This document shows positions 11,501 to 21,553 of a stretch of DNA of 64,000 nt, in pieces. The notes beneath the pieces are model-generated. The model was not told where the DNA came from. It saw nothing but the letters and a program-made list of their open reading frames with translations, and made no database searches. Position numbers and translations under genes: made by a program. How positions within the stretch are numbered: the stretch's first letter is position 1; each line of letters starts with the position of its first letter. Where the stretch lies: contig JAKNDB010000086.1 of NCBI GenBank assembly GCA_024305405.1, positions 1,921,001 through 1,985,000 on the forward strand, in the 5' to 3' direction. The DNA comes from Dirofilaria immitis (taxonomy: Eukaryota > Nematoda > Chromadorea > Rhabditida > Onchocercidae).

Positions 11501-12408
11501 AAAATATACGACAAAATCATCGTATATGTCTATGATTAGACGGGTCATAATCCATATCTATGATTATTGATACACATACGAATCATAATCCATATCTATG
11601 ATAAGAGAAATATATACGACTAATTCGTCGTAAATATATATATGATTAGACGAGTCATAATCCGTATATATTATAAGAGAAACACAGACGAGTTATAATC
11701 CGTATCTATGATAAAATAAACACAGACGAGTCATAATCCGTATATATTATAAGAGAGATACATACGAATCATAATCCATATCTATGAATAGAGAAATATA
11801 TATGACAAAATCATCGTATATATGATAAGAGAAATATAAACGGATCATAATCCATATCTATGATTATTGATACACATACGAGTCATAATCCGTATCTATG
11901 ATAAAAGAAACACAGACGAGTCATAATCCGTATATATTATAGGAGAAACACAGACGAGTCATAATCCATATCAATGATAAGAGAAATATATACGGATCAT
12001 AATCCATATCAATGATTAGACAAATATATACGACAAATTCGTCGTATATATATATATGATTAGACGAGTCATAATCCGTATATATTATAAGAGAAACACA
12101 TACGGGTCATGATCCGTATCTAGGATAAGAAAAACACCGACGAGTCATAATCAGTATCTACGATAAAAGAAACACAGACGATTCATAATCCGTATCTATG
12201 ATAAGAGGAATATATACGACAAAATCATCGTATATGTCCATGATTAGACGGGTCATAATCCAAATCCATATCAATGATAAGAGAAATATATACGGATCAT
12301 AATCCATATCTATGATTATTGATACACATACGAATCATAATCCATATCTATGATAAGAAAAACACAGACGAGTCATAATCCGTATCTATGATAAGAGGAA
12401 TATATACG
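11501..12408 (+). repeat. Satellite B array, forward, copy 3
   Basis: About 24 degenerate monomers of roughly 38 bp in forward orientation. Every few monomers an insert such as TATACGACAAATTCGTCGTA occurs, itself a near-perfect dyad. The first 250 bp mirror 5980-6225. The array turns at about 12408 with the sequence AGAGGAATATATACGACATA, the same as the turn at 5890-5903. Confidence 0.9.
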
Positions 12409-13535
12409 ACATAGATATGGATTATGACCCGTCTAATCATACACATATACGATGATTTTGTCGTATTTATTTTTCTAATCATAGATATGGATTATGATTC
12501 GTATATATTTGTCTAACCATAGGTATGGATTATGACTCGTCTGTGTTTCTCTTATAATATATACGGATTATGACTCGTCTAATCATATATATATATATAC
12601 GACGAACTTGTCGTATATATTTGTCTGATCATAGATATGGATTATGATTCGTATATATTTCTCTTATAATATGTACGGATTATAACTCGTCTGTGTTTCT
12701 CTTATAATATATACGGATTATGACTCGTCTAATCATAGACATATACGATGATTTTGTCGTATATATTTCTCTTATCTTAGATACGGATTATGATTCGTAT
12801 ATATTTGTCTAATCACAGATATGTGTTATGACCCGTCTAATCATAGACATATACGATGATTTTGTCGTATATATTTGTCTAATCATTGATATGGATTATG
12901 ATCCGTATATATTTCTCTTATCATTGATATGGATTATGACCCGTCTAATCATGGATATATACGATGATTTTGTCGTATATATTCCTCTTGTCATAGATAC
13001 GGATTATGACTCGTCTAATCATATATATATAGACGACGATTTTGTCGTATATATTTGTCTAATCATTGATATGGATTATGACCCGTCTGTGTTTCTCTTA
13101 TAATATATACGGATCATGACCCGTCTGTGTTTCTCTTATAACATACACGGATTATGACTCACCTTTGTTTCTCTTGTCATTGATACGGATTATGACTCGT
13201 CTGTGTTTCTCTTATCATAGATACGGATTATGACTCGTCTGTGTTTTCTTATCATAGATATGGATTATGATTCGTATGTGTATCAATAATCATAGACATG
13301 GATTATGACCCGTCTAATCATAGATATATCCGATGATTTTGTCGTATATATTTGTCTAATCATAGATACGGATTATAACTCGTCTGTGTTTCTCTTATAA
13401 TAGATACGGATTATGACTCGTCTATTCATAGATATATACGATGATTTTGTCGTATATATTTCTTTTATCATAGATACGGATTATGACTCGTCTGTGTTTA
13501 TCGTATAACAGATACAGATTATATGACTCGTCTGT
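12409..13535 (-). repeat. Satellite B array, inverted, copy 4
   Basis: About 1.1 kb of satellite B read on the minus strand. It stops at about 13535 where the leader of an LTR element begins. A frame at 12828-13103 is open for 91 codons only because the monomer translates into a repeating IYDDFVVYI-like peptide; it is not considered a gene. Confidence 0.9.
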
Positions 13536-13539
13536 CGCG

Positions 13540-13585
13540 TATTTATTGGGTGTGAGCTGACGTCGAGGGGACCAAATGTCACCAG
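13540..13585 (-). other. Leader and primer-binding site after LTR 2
   Basis: Just inside the LTR end, the minus strand reads CTGGTGACATTTGGTCCCCT and then a GC-rich leader. TGGTGAC as the start of a primer-binding site is common in LTR elements. It differs from the TGGTGCC of the element at 1-4843, so this is another family. After about 45 bases the leader gives way to satellite B; no gag follows. Confidence 0.55.
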
Positions 13586-14018
13586 TGTTGGGGATTGAGT
13601 AGGGTGTAGTGGAGCTGTATTGAGAACACACCGTGAAGCCGAAACGTTTATTACTGATTGTACTTAAGTGATAACAATAATATTGATGATGATCACTCGT
13701 GGTTTATATCTTCCCAGAAGTGGGAGTGGTTAATTCTAGCACCGGAAACATACCGGATATGGAGGAAACATTACAGTAAGATTAAAAGGGGAGATTAGCG
13801 TGGGAAAATAAGCGTTTAAACAAAAAGATGTGGATTGGGTAGATAACAACAAAACGTGTGAAAAACAGTTTTAAAGAATGTAGATATGACTGGGATGATT
13901 CATAGTTTCATGAGCATTAATTTACAGTGAGTAATCTATTTGCTTATTTGTTTACATTAAGAAATTTATTTAATTATGTAATTGTGTGTTGGAGTTTCGC
14001 GAATCAGCGTTCGCGACA
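13586..14018 (-). repeat. LTR of a second retroelement (about 433 bp)
   Basis: Minus-strand ends are TGTCGCGAACGCTGATTCGC (at 14018) and CAATCCCCAACA (at 13586), that is TGT...ACA. An env-like frame ends 14 bases inside the LTR on one side and a primer-binding site lies on the other. This is the order env-LTR-PBS, expected at the junction of tandem copies or of a solo LTR with flanking element sequence. The first bases contain an inverted repeat (TCGCGAA...TTCGCGA). The body is not visibly similar to the LTR at 4424-4843. Confidence 0.6.
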
Positions 14019-14696
14019 CTCCCAAGGGGAGACGAAAAAAGAATTAGTATAGCATTCTAATTGGGGTGTCTTCAGGGTATATGCAAAAGTATTGAGTCTA
14101 ATAACCGTTGCTTGATTTTCCTTATCAGAAACGTGGGTAAGCTTAGGTCCCGTAGGAAGGATAATGATATTTTTGTGGTCAGAATTTCGTCTTCGGGAAG
14201 AACAAAATAAGGATTGCAAGAACACAAGCTTGAATTTAAGACCAATTATTATAAGTAATATTACGGCAATACTGATGCAAATAGTTATTAACTTCCAATT
14301 TGTTGCCACGCTTTCAAGTTCTTCTTGAATAAATTGAATCACTTGGTCAACTTCTTGTCCAACCTGATTCGTTAGTTCTTCTCCCTGTTCGGCGACTTCT
14401 TCCCAGATAGAATCGTCCTTGTATTGTGACGACACCAAACCATCTGTGTCGTGATGGTGGCTTAGAAGCTCCAACTCACCATTAATTCTCTCGATCTCAA
14501 ATTTATTTAGTAATTCTCCTGTGAATTCGATGGTTCGGAATGGCTTTCTACCTGTTTTACAGGGTGCTTCTACGCCGACTACACCGATTGGTGTGTGGTT
14601 TGTATCGTATGATTTCATCACATATAGAAAGGCTTTCTGAAAGCCTTTCAGAAAAATCGTTTTTACCAAAAAAATAATGTGGAAATATGCAGACAT
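14004..14696 (-). CDS. Env-like C-terminal fragment of LTR retroelement
   Basis: The open frame of 230 codons encodes, in order, a region starting near residue 30 with the cysteine-containing VEAPCKTGRKPF, a Glu/Gln-rich amphipathic stretch (about residues 90-135), one hydrophobic span (LITICISIAVILLIIIGL, about residues 137-154), and a basic, cysteine-containing tail. A heptad-like ectodomain followed by a single membrane anchor at the 3' end of an LTR element is the form of an envelope protein. The frame ends just inside the LTR. The N-terminal 30 residues, which cross an inverted repeat (14632-14655), are doubtful. The rest of the env and pol are absent upstream, so it is a truncated relic. 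The family assignment is inferred from position and topology only. Confidence 0.5.
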   Translation of the reverse strand: MSAYFHIIFLVKTIFLKGFQKAFLYVMKSYDTNHTPIGVVGVEAPCKTGRKPFRTIEFTGELLNKFEIERINGELELLSHHHDTDGLVSSQYKDDSIWEEVAEQGEELTNQVGQEVDQVIQFIQEELESVATNWKLITICISIAVILLIIIGLKFKLVFLQSLFCSSRRRNSDHKNIIILPTGPKLTHVSDKENQATVIRLNTFAYTLKTPQLECYTNSFFVSPWECRER

Positions 14697-15096
14697 TCAT
14701 TTCTTTACTTTATTTCTTCTTTTATTCTTTATTTAATCAACTTTTCAGATCTAATTTATAATGGTTTTCAAGTGTTTTTAGTTCCCTATGTTATTCTTTC
14801 CTTTTATTCAAATTAATTGTAATATATTTTTCGATTCATTAATTTACTTATATTTTCTTTGAAACTAAACGTTCCTTACAACGTTATGATTTGTTTCTGA
14901 ATTCAATAATTAATATTTTTTTATATTAATTGGTAAATTTTCAAGCGCAACAATAAGCAAATTACTTTGCGTGACGGTGTATCATGTTATTTTGTGATTA
15001 AATGTTTAGACGTACATTCATTGAATTTCAAATATATACATTGACAAACTACTAATTGCAATTGTTTTTAAGCCTTTCCAACTTCATTAGTTGCAG
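14697..15096. other. AT-rich spacer, no gene seen
   Basis: No exon with coding character was found on either strand. There is no thioredoxin active-site (WCGPC-like) exon here that could belong to the exon that follows. Confidence 0.5.
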
Positions 15097-15316
15097 AAAC
15101 AAGCATCAATTCGGAATTAACGCAATGCCTACATTTGTTTTCTTTTCTAACGGTCGTGAAGTGGATAGAATAATGAGTGCAAACGTAGAAATGTTGGAAA
15201 CGAAGATCGTTCAACGACTTAAAGAAAGTCTCACTGTAATATCGGATGAAAGAATTTTTTGGAAAAACGCGTCGAATAATTCACAACAAATAAGTTTCAG
15301 TATTCTCTGTTTTTGA
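15097..15316 (+). pseudogene. Orphan thioredoxin-like exon
   Basis: After a splice acceptor (TTAGTTGCAG) the frame reads NKHQFGINAMPTFVFFSNGREVDR and then ANVEMLETKIVQRL. This is the C-terminal half of a thioredoxin fold: the cis-proline AMPTF, the FFxNG turn and the last helix. The redox CxxC half should lie upstream, but within 400 bases there is none, and beyond that lie a retroelement and satellite. It may be the surviving end of a thioredoxin or TXNL1-like gene cut by the retroelement, or an exon with a distant partner. The frame runs to a stop at 15314 with unrelated residues. Confidence 0.55.
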
Positions 15317-16802
15317 ATAATAAATGAATAAAAATATGAAAATTTTAATTCTGAATCCAAATGTAAGCTTATTTTGCCGAGTGATATTCGGTCATTATTA
15401 TTTTGTACAGATTATTTTTTAGGCAAGAGTTGCTCTAAAGAGATTGTTTGAAGAGTCGATCTAAACAGTTTTTAAATTTTCATTTCCAGCTAGAAGTCTT
15501 ACAGCTTACGATAAACTAATAGAGACAAGCTAACGGGATAACGAACAAATAAGCTTGTAAAATTATTAAATTGTTCAAAACGGATTTTTGCTTGGACTGA
15601 TATCTCGAAATGCGAATTATGTGGACAAAATATAGAAAAATCTGAAGGTCATAAGATTTGAACAAATTCTCAATTCTCTTCCGATGATCCTTTTTTTCAT
15701 TGATTACTAGTTTTAAAATTTTCAGAGAAATTTGCTAGGATCTTCATGCTAATCATAAGTACTTTTAATGCATTAAATATTTGCTGAGATATCCAGAAGT
15801 ATTTTATCGATAACACAAAATAATCAATTTAAAAATATTAATCTTTTCTTTTTAGCTGAATTTACGATGTTGCAGATCATGTTTGGTATGAAATATGGAT
15901 AAAAGATTTGAATAGATGGGTACACTGTAAACCATACGAAAATATAATTTATTTATTTCACATAATAAAGGAGTGTACTCCTTTATTATGTAAAAGGTTC
16001 TTTTTTTCCTTTTATTAAAATATGCACTGTATAGATATTTAGATCTTTTCTTTTTAATTTATCCTTTCATTTCTGATTTCGCATTAAAAATTGTATTGAT
16101 GAATAATAAAAATTATCATTTTTGTATCGGAAACTTTCGTTTGTACGAAGTCTTAGGTATGAAAACCAGTCAGTATATGCTTCGATTTCTAGAGATAGAG
16201 ACAGAATTTGAATTATGTAATCGAGCTTGGTTTGGACCACATACGAAATGTTAGATGGAGATATGCTTTCAATCACTTTGCAGCTCTTGGTAGAGGGAAT
16301 TCCTCCGGGAAATAGTTCTGAGAAATTTTATGCGGGTGTAATTTCATTCGGAAAGTATGCATTTATAGAAGCAAAACACGATTTTCTTCAATAAAATGAA
16401 CTAATAAAATTGAAGAATATTGATTGCTGACAAAAATATTCATTGATTTTTCATCAACATTTAATACAATTTTTTTTTGTATGCAAAATGCCTGCAAAAG
16501 CTTCAGAAACTGAACATCCGTTATGCAAGTTTTATGTGTGAAGGGAGAAAAGAATGAAATGGAAAAAAGGCACATGAAAGAATTGATTGGATTCATTAGT
16601 GCCACAATGTAGATACGTGATGGAAGGTAGAAAAGCAAGGAAGAATAACTGGATCGGAAGAATCGTAAAAACAACAGGGAGAAACTGGAAGTGGAGAATG
16701 AGCTGAACGGATGCTTGTACCAATCGAAAAGGAAATTTATGACAAAATATTCAGGTTGTTCTGTTTAGTTAGTAAAAAATAAGTACTAAAAGTAAGTACT
16801 AA
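15317..16802. other. Intergenic, one weak possible exon
   Basis: Mostly featureless AT-rich DNA. A plus-strand frame at about 16219-16393, open without a good start, reads in part LVEGIPPGNSSEKFYAGVIS and looks somewhat protein-like. I could not assign it to a family and found no clear splice partners. Minus-strand frames over the same place appear to be shadows. Confidence 0.3.
15960..15991. repeat. Perfect 15-bp inverted repeat, 2-base spacer
   Basis: ACATAATAAAGGAGT is followed by GT and then its exact reverse complement. It sits in non-coding DNA, could extrude as a cruciform, and could be a terminator-like hairpin in RNA. No element ends were recognised around it. Confidence 0.8.
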
Positions 16803-17081
16803 AATAACCGCTTTTAGCCTTTCTTCAAACTCTTCTCTGAACTTTATTCCAGCAATTAATGCGCCAAGATCTAAGGCTAAAACCTTCGTATCACGTAAAC
16901 CAAGCGGCACATCATTTATAACAATTCTATTTGCCAGTCCTTCCACTATTGCAGTTTTTCCAACACCAGGCTCACCTATTAGCACTGGATTATTCTTTGT
17001 CCGCCTGAGTGATACCTGTATAGTCCTTCTAATCTCATCATCACGACCAATCACAGGATCAATGATTGGCCTAATTGTCAT
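16803..17081 (-). pseudogene. clpB: ClpB fragment, probable Wolbachia-derived nuclear insertion
   Basis: Ninety-three codons match the first AAA domain of bacterial ClpB/Hsp104 almost residue for residue: [16 protein letters not shown], then [20 protein letters not shown] with the Walker A motif GEPGVGKT, then [19 protein letters not shown] and [11 protein letters not shown]. The match begins and ends abruptly. The domain's Walker B, the second AAA domain and the N domain are missing. Changes at normally fixed positions are seen (QVSLRRT for QVLSRRT, KFREEF for KFRGEF). No splice signals frame it. In a filarial nuclear context the likely source is the Wolbachia endosymbiont. ClpB is a cytoplasmic disaggregase, but this piece cannot work. 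Confidence 0.8.
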
Positions 17082-18616
17082 GACTGTTCCATCAACTGTT
17101 GCTATTGGTAATAGTTTGGAATAATTGCATGTTATAAAGGTATTTTTTTATATCAGCTACCACTTAAATAGTCTATTTTTTGCGCTAGCTTAAATTATTC
17201 AGGCAATTTTGCAGAAGAAATCAAGATTTATTTAAATCGTGGTAAAAAAGAGAGAAGAAAGAAAAGGAAAAAAAGGTTTATCAAAAAACGGAAAGATGTA
17301 AAACGACTGATAAATTATTGCAAATTATACAAGATGGATTATTATTAGATTTGTTTATTAAAAATATTGCTGGAAATTTTCAGAAAACAATTTTTGAAAA
17401 TATTTCAGTTTTTCTCTAAACTAAAATATTTTATGATTGTGCAAAAAGTATGATTGTGCGAAGGATCAATACAGAGGAAGTATAATGAAAGATTTGGCAA
17501 GTTTAGTCAATAAACAAAAAGTGTATGTCGAGTATTCGATCAAACGAACAGTGTCGCTTATATATGTTGTCAAAAGATCAAAGCAAATACTGAACTGTGC
17601 TGATCACTTGATTTTGTTGGTCATCATGTCAAAAATATTAAGTTTTGGTGGACGGTAGCAAAAAAATGATTAAGCCTTGTAAATTTAATTCATATTCGTA
17701 AATCTTTGAAAATACTGAAAATCTCTGAAAAGTATTGAGCAGAATTTAATTCGATTTTGAAGTACAAACCCAGATGTTGCGGTACTTTTTAGCAGTTAAG
17801 AATAGTGAAAGACGATATTGATTTGAAATGTGTACAAGCCTTTTGAGAAAGTTAGTTCAGATTATTCCTGGAATAAGCTTCGGTGTTTCCATCACTTATA
17901 CTAATTGTTAACTTTGGCTGACATAAAATAAATCGTTAACACGAAGAAACTGTAATAAAAACTATCAAATTCCCAGAAACATTTGATGGGTAATCCTTGT
18001 CAATGAAGTGAACTTGCAAGCCAGGTGGTTCTTGTATTAGATTATTTTGTCAACCGCAAAATTTCACAGTTATTGCTTACTGACAAGAATGATAATAATA
18101 GAAAATTGTTTAGACATAGATTCCCGGTTAACTATTCTAGGAACCATTGCAGGATATGATGAAAGCAGTCATTAGTTGCGGTGGCATATGCACAGTGATA
18201 TTTTCAACCGGTAAATTAGAATTGAAAATGATTGAACGTGACGACAGTTGTCTCCAACAAATCTTCATTCTGAAGATTATATCAATTTCCGTGTCGAGAT
18301 TTCTTTTTAAACGATATTTGATTTTGCTTTTCCCTTCCAAAAATAAGTCTTCCATCCTAGCTAACATTTTCGATGTTCAGCTTTCTGCAACTTTGAATTT
18401 TTCCTTGTTCATATGTAACAGTTTTGCTAATTTGCACTTTCTTCATTCTTATTAACCAATAAAACACGCAAACAACTGACAACAATAACAACAAAAATAA
18501 TGAAATGATTTCTTGAATAAACTATTGGAAGCCGTTCCAAAAATTTCTTTTCTCATCAGATCGACAGTTGAATATATTCTCAAAGAATGTAGATCAATTT
18601 CAAAAGAGCACTTTAT
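17082..18616. other. Intergenic, no gene recognised
   Basis: Short frames at 17437-17658 (+) and around 18137-18455 (both strands) show no family resemblance, no splice support and no codon bias. Nothing else was seen. Confidence 0.4.
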
Positions 18617-19953
18617 TTAATCTTCTGCATCAATCTTATGAACTGCAAATGAAGGATTTACAACAACATGTTCCGCCTTTGCGATTACTATATCCTTTAA
18701 GGGCTTGTCACCAGGTTTTATTGTTTTCGTATTTTCTATTTTCCTTACTACTTTCATTCCATCGAGAACCTGTAAAGAAAGGAGCTAAAAGAGAACTATG
18801 AAGAGGGAAACAGGAATACGTAGTCAGTTACCTTGCCAAAGACAACGTGTCTTCCATCGAGCCAAGGTGTTTTCCTTAGAGTAATGAAGAACTGAGAACC
18901 GTTCGAATCTGACCCATTATTTGCCATGCTAACCCATCCTGCACCATAGTGCTTCAATTTAAAATTTTCATCAGCAAATTTTTCACCGTAGATGGATTTA
19001 CTACCGGTACCGTCATTCTGAAACAAATAAGTGTTATTTTAAGTAAAGCTAAGAAGAAAGAAAAGACAATAAAAGGAATAAAAAAACCATTTAAACAAAA
19101 AATTTTTACATTGGTAAAGTCTCCGCCTTGCACCATGAATTCTTTAATAATTCGATGAAATTTTGAGCCAATATATCCTTCCTGAAAATTTGAAAAGAAT
19201 TCCACGTGGCTTGTGTTGTTGGAAATTTTTTGGGATCTATTTGTGAATCATTGCTAAACAAATCGATAACAAAGAATTAATTGAACTTGTTTAAAATTTT
19301 CTACTTTCGTAAGAATAATTCAATTACATAGATTAAACTTACTCCTTTCGTATTCTTTGATAATTGGATAAAGTTTTTACAGTTTTCGGAACCGTCTTTC
19401 CAAATAAGCCAACAGTTATTTTACCTATTTCTTCGTCTCCTATTTTTATCGTAAAAATAACCTGCAGAATTGCGCTTTAAAACACTATTTAAAAGCGATT
19501 CCACTTTTTCTTTTTTGAAGTGGGAAACGTTCGGAGACAATAAAAAGTGAAAAAATGTTATATAAACAGAAAGATAGTTAAGAAAATGAAAAAAGTAACT
19601 GGAAGCGACCTAACGACAGATTGTTCTGCATCTTGCAACATAAAATCGCTTTTAAAGCATGCACATACTGCATTCGTAATATCAACACTATTCATAATAT
19701 TTTTAATCTTTAGCAATGCCTTCTTCATTGATTTATTTATTTTTTACAATTTACGTTCTTTTGACCACAAGATCCACTCCATTAATTTCCTGATGCATTC
19801 TAATAAAACTGAAGAAAGAACTGTCACAAAAGATATTGTCATATTTACCTTGTCAGTCACTTTTGGTCCTTTCGGTTTATCGGCTGATCTCAATGTAGCA
19901 CACATATTCATTACACATAAAATTAACACTAGTGATCCATGCTTCCAAACCAT
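18617..19953 (-). CDS. Secretory cyclophilin B-type peptidyl-prolyl isomerase
   Basis: Five exons on the minus strand: 19849-19953, 19343-19461, 19110-19181, 18832-19017 and 18617-18769; about 211 residues. Exon 1 encodes a signal peptide ([10 protein letters not shown] core) and KGPKVTDK, the usual start of ER cyclophilins. The catalytic set is present: FHR and [10 protein letters not shown] for peptide binding, and the tryptophan in [13 protein letters not shown]. The C-terminus (HKIDAED) lacks a KDEL-type signal, so the protein may be secreted or held by partners. A TTTCAG acceptor lies directly before the ATG, suggesting spliced-leader addition. AATAAA overlaps the stop. Exon 2 is 119 bases and needs one more A in the run at 19374-19378 for [15 protein letters not shown] to stay in frame. 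The probable role is folding of secreted proteins such as collagens. Confidence 0.92.
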
Positions 19954-21409
19954 CTGAAATTTATTCGTTTCTTATTAACTGTACGAAATATATTCACGAA
20001 ATACGCCATAAACAATTTTCAGTTCGTGATAACACTCATCTTTAAATAAGAGAAAGTGCTATATAACTACTTATAAAAGAATTCAATAAAAATGCAAGTA
20101 AAATTTTTACATATTTCATATCAAAAATAATTGCATAATAGAAATAATCGAAAAGAGATATGAACGAGCAAATAAAAGTTCAGCATGAAATATATGCTCC
20201 ATTTCCCTTACAAAGCTGTTCAAACAGTATGCATAACACATCGTACTTAGCACGAAAAGTTATCTTCCAATAAAATTAAACAGAACTGATAAATTTGGTC
20301 TAAATTTCATGAAAACGACACTTCTTTACAGATGTATTCTGGATCTGACAAATAATCTTATATTCAGAAATTAATTTAAATAAAATTCGCTAATTTATGT
20401 AATCAATATCAGGAGCTTTGTTATCTTTCAAGTAATATGTAAATAATGCGTCCAAAAAAATTCATGCCTGTGTCAATACCAATCATGTACTCGAGCAGAT
20501 CGGCATATACAATTACTATACAATATATGCACTGATTGGAAGCATACATACCTTTTCTTTCTTTCAAGTCAGCAATTCTATCACAAACTTCGGAAGAGCA
20601 AAGATAGAAAGTATAAGAATTTAAGATTAGTAAATCGGTAATTAAACGAAATTAAAAAATGTATACACATGGTATATAATGATATTTATTTACAAAAAAA
20701 CATAGAGCAAAGAATCGAACTGATTATCGAAGTACTGATAAATATTTCGAAATGAATAAAAATTTAAAATACATATGAAATGAAACTGGCAATAAACGCG
20801 AATGATGTTTACAGTTGATTACCTAAACAACTGTTATCTATTACCTGCATAATATTAAAAATCATGCTGAATATTTATCATTTCCAGGCTTTTAATATGT
20901 TCAAAATAGATATTTCTCAATTTTCAAAATTTGAGGAATATCTAAGGAAAACATATAGCTTTTTTTTTTCTTACTACATAGAAACAATTTTTCATCGCTT
21001 TGACACAATTTTCTTCATTGCTTTAACATTAAGCTTTTTATTGAATCACTATAACAAATGATAAAATGGAGGAAAAGTACAGAGAATAAGTGATTCCTAA
21101 AAATATAATCAACAATGCTTATAAAGAAAAGTGATATTGGCAAGTAAACAAATGTTGCAAGCCATAACAAGCATACATATATGCTACTGCAGCTAGCGAA
21201 AAGAAATATATCATTACTTTATGAATATTTTTTTCTTTTTATGGCTTCTTTCATTGGTTTATTTGTTTATAAATTTTAAAATATAAAATAACATTTTTCA
21301 GTACTAACCTTTTTTGCTTTATGCCTATCTGTATGAGTAAAAATGGAAGATGTACTAACTAATATTATGTTAAAAATTTGTGATCCTTCCTTCTTTTTCT
21401 TCTTTTCAG
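19954..21409. other. Upstream/intergenic DNA, no gene recognised
   Basis: Very AT-rich. It should contain the promoter of the cyclophilin gene, but no motif stands out. Confidence 0.4.
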
Positions 21410-21553
21410 AATAAATTGGCAGAAGAAATGAAATCACTGATTGATCGAAACAAATACGACTTAATAAAAAAAAAAAGGGATGGTATAACTGATCAAAGTG
21501 TTGACAGCATACTTTCCATTTTTATTCACATAGAGCAAAGAAGAGCACACTAA
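21410..21553 (+). CDS. Possible orphan exon, unknown
   Basis: Behind a strong acceptor (TTTTTCTTCTTTTCAG) a frame of 47 codons runs to TAA: NKLAEEMKSLIDRNKYDLIK, then KKRDGITDQSVDSILSIF. It looks amphipathic and protein-like. It is not recognised, and no partner exon was found upstream. It contains an 11-base A run (21467-21477) that could hide a length error. It may be the last exon of an unseen small gene or chance. Confidence 0.3.
   Translation, partial: NKLAEEMKSLIDRNKYDLIKKKRDGITDQSVDSILSIFIHIEQRRAH

Noticed and set aside
12828..13103. Open frame with repeating IYDDFVVYI peptide
   Set aside because: It follows the satellite B monomer length; the frame is open by chance of monomer sequence and breaks in sister arrays.
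4844..13535. CRISPR-like array (regular short repeats)
   Set aside because: The repeats are contiguous tandem monomers without unique spacers, they reverse direction, and the genome is eukaryotic.
4424..14018. One large non-autonomous LTR element with the satellite as its internal region
   Set aside because: The two LTRs do not look alike beyond their first bases and have different primer-binding sites.
19547..19957. 136-codon plus-strand frame opposite cyclophilin exon 1
   Set aside because: Antisense to a confirmed exon and its intron; no family resemblance.
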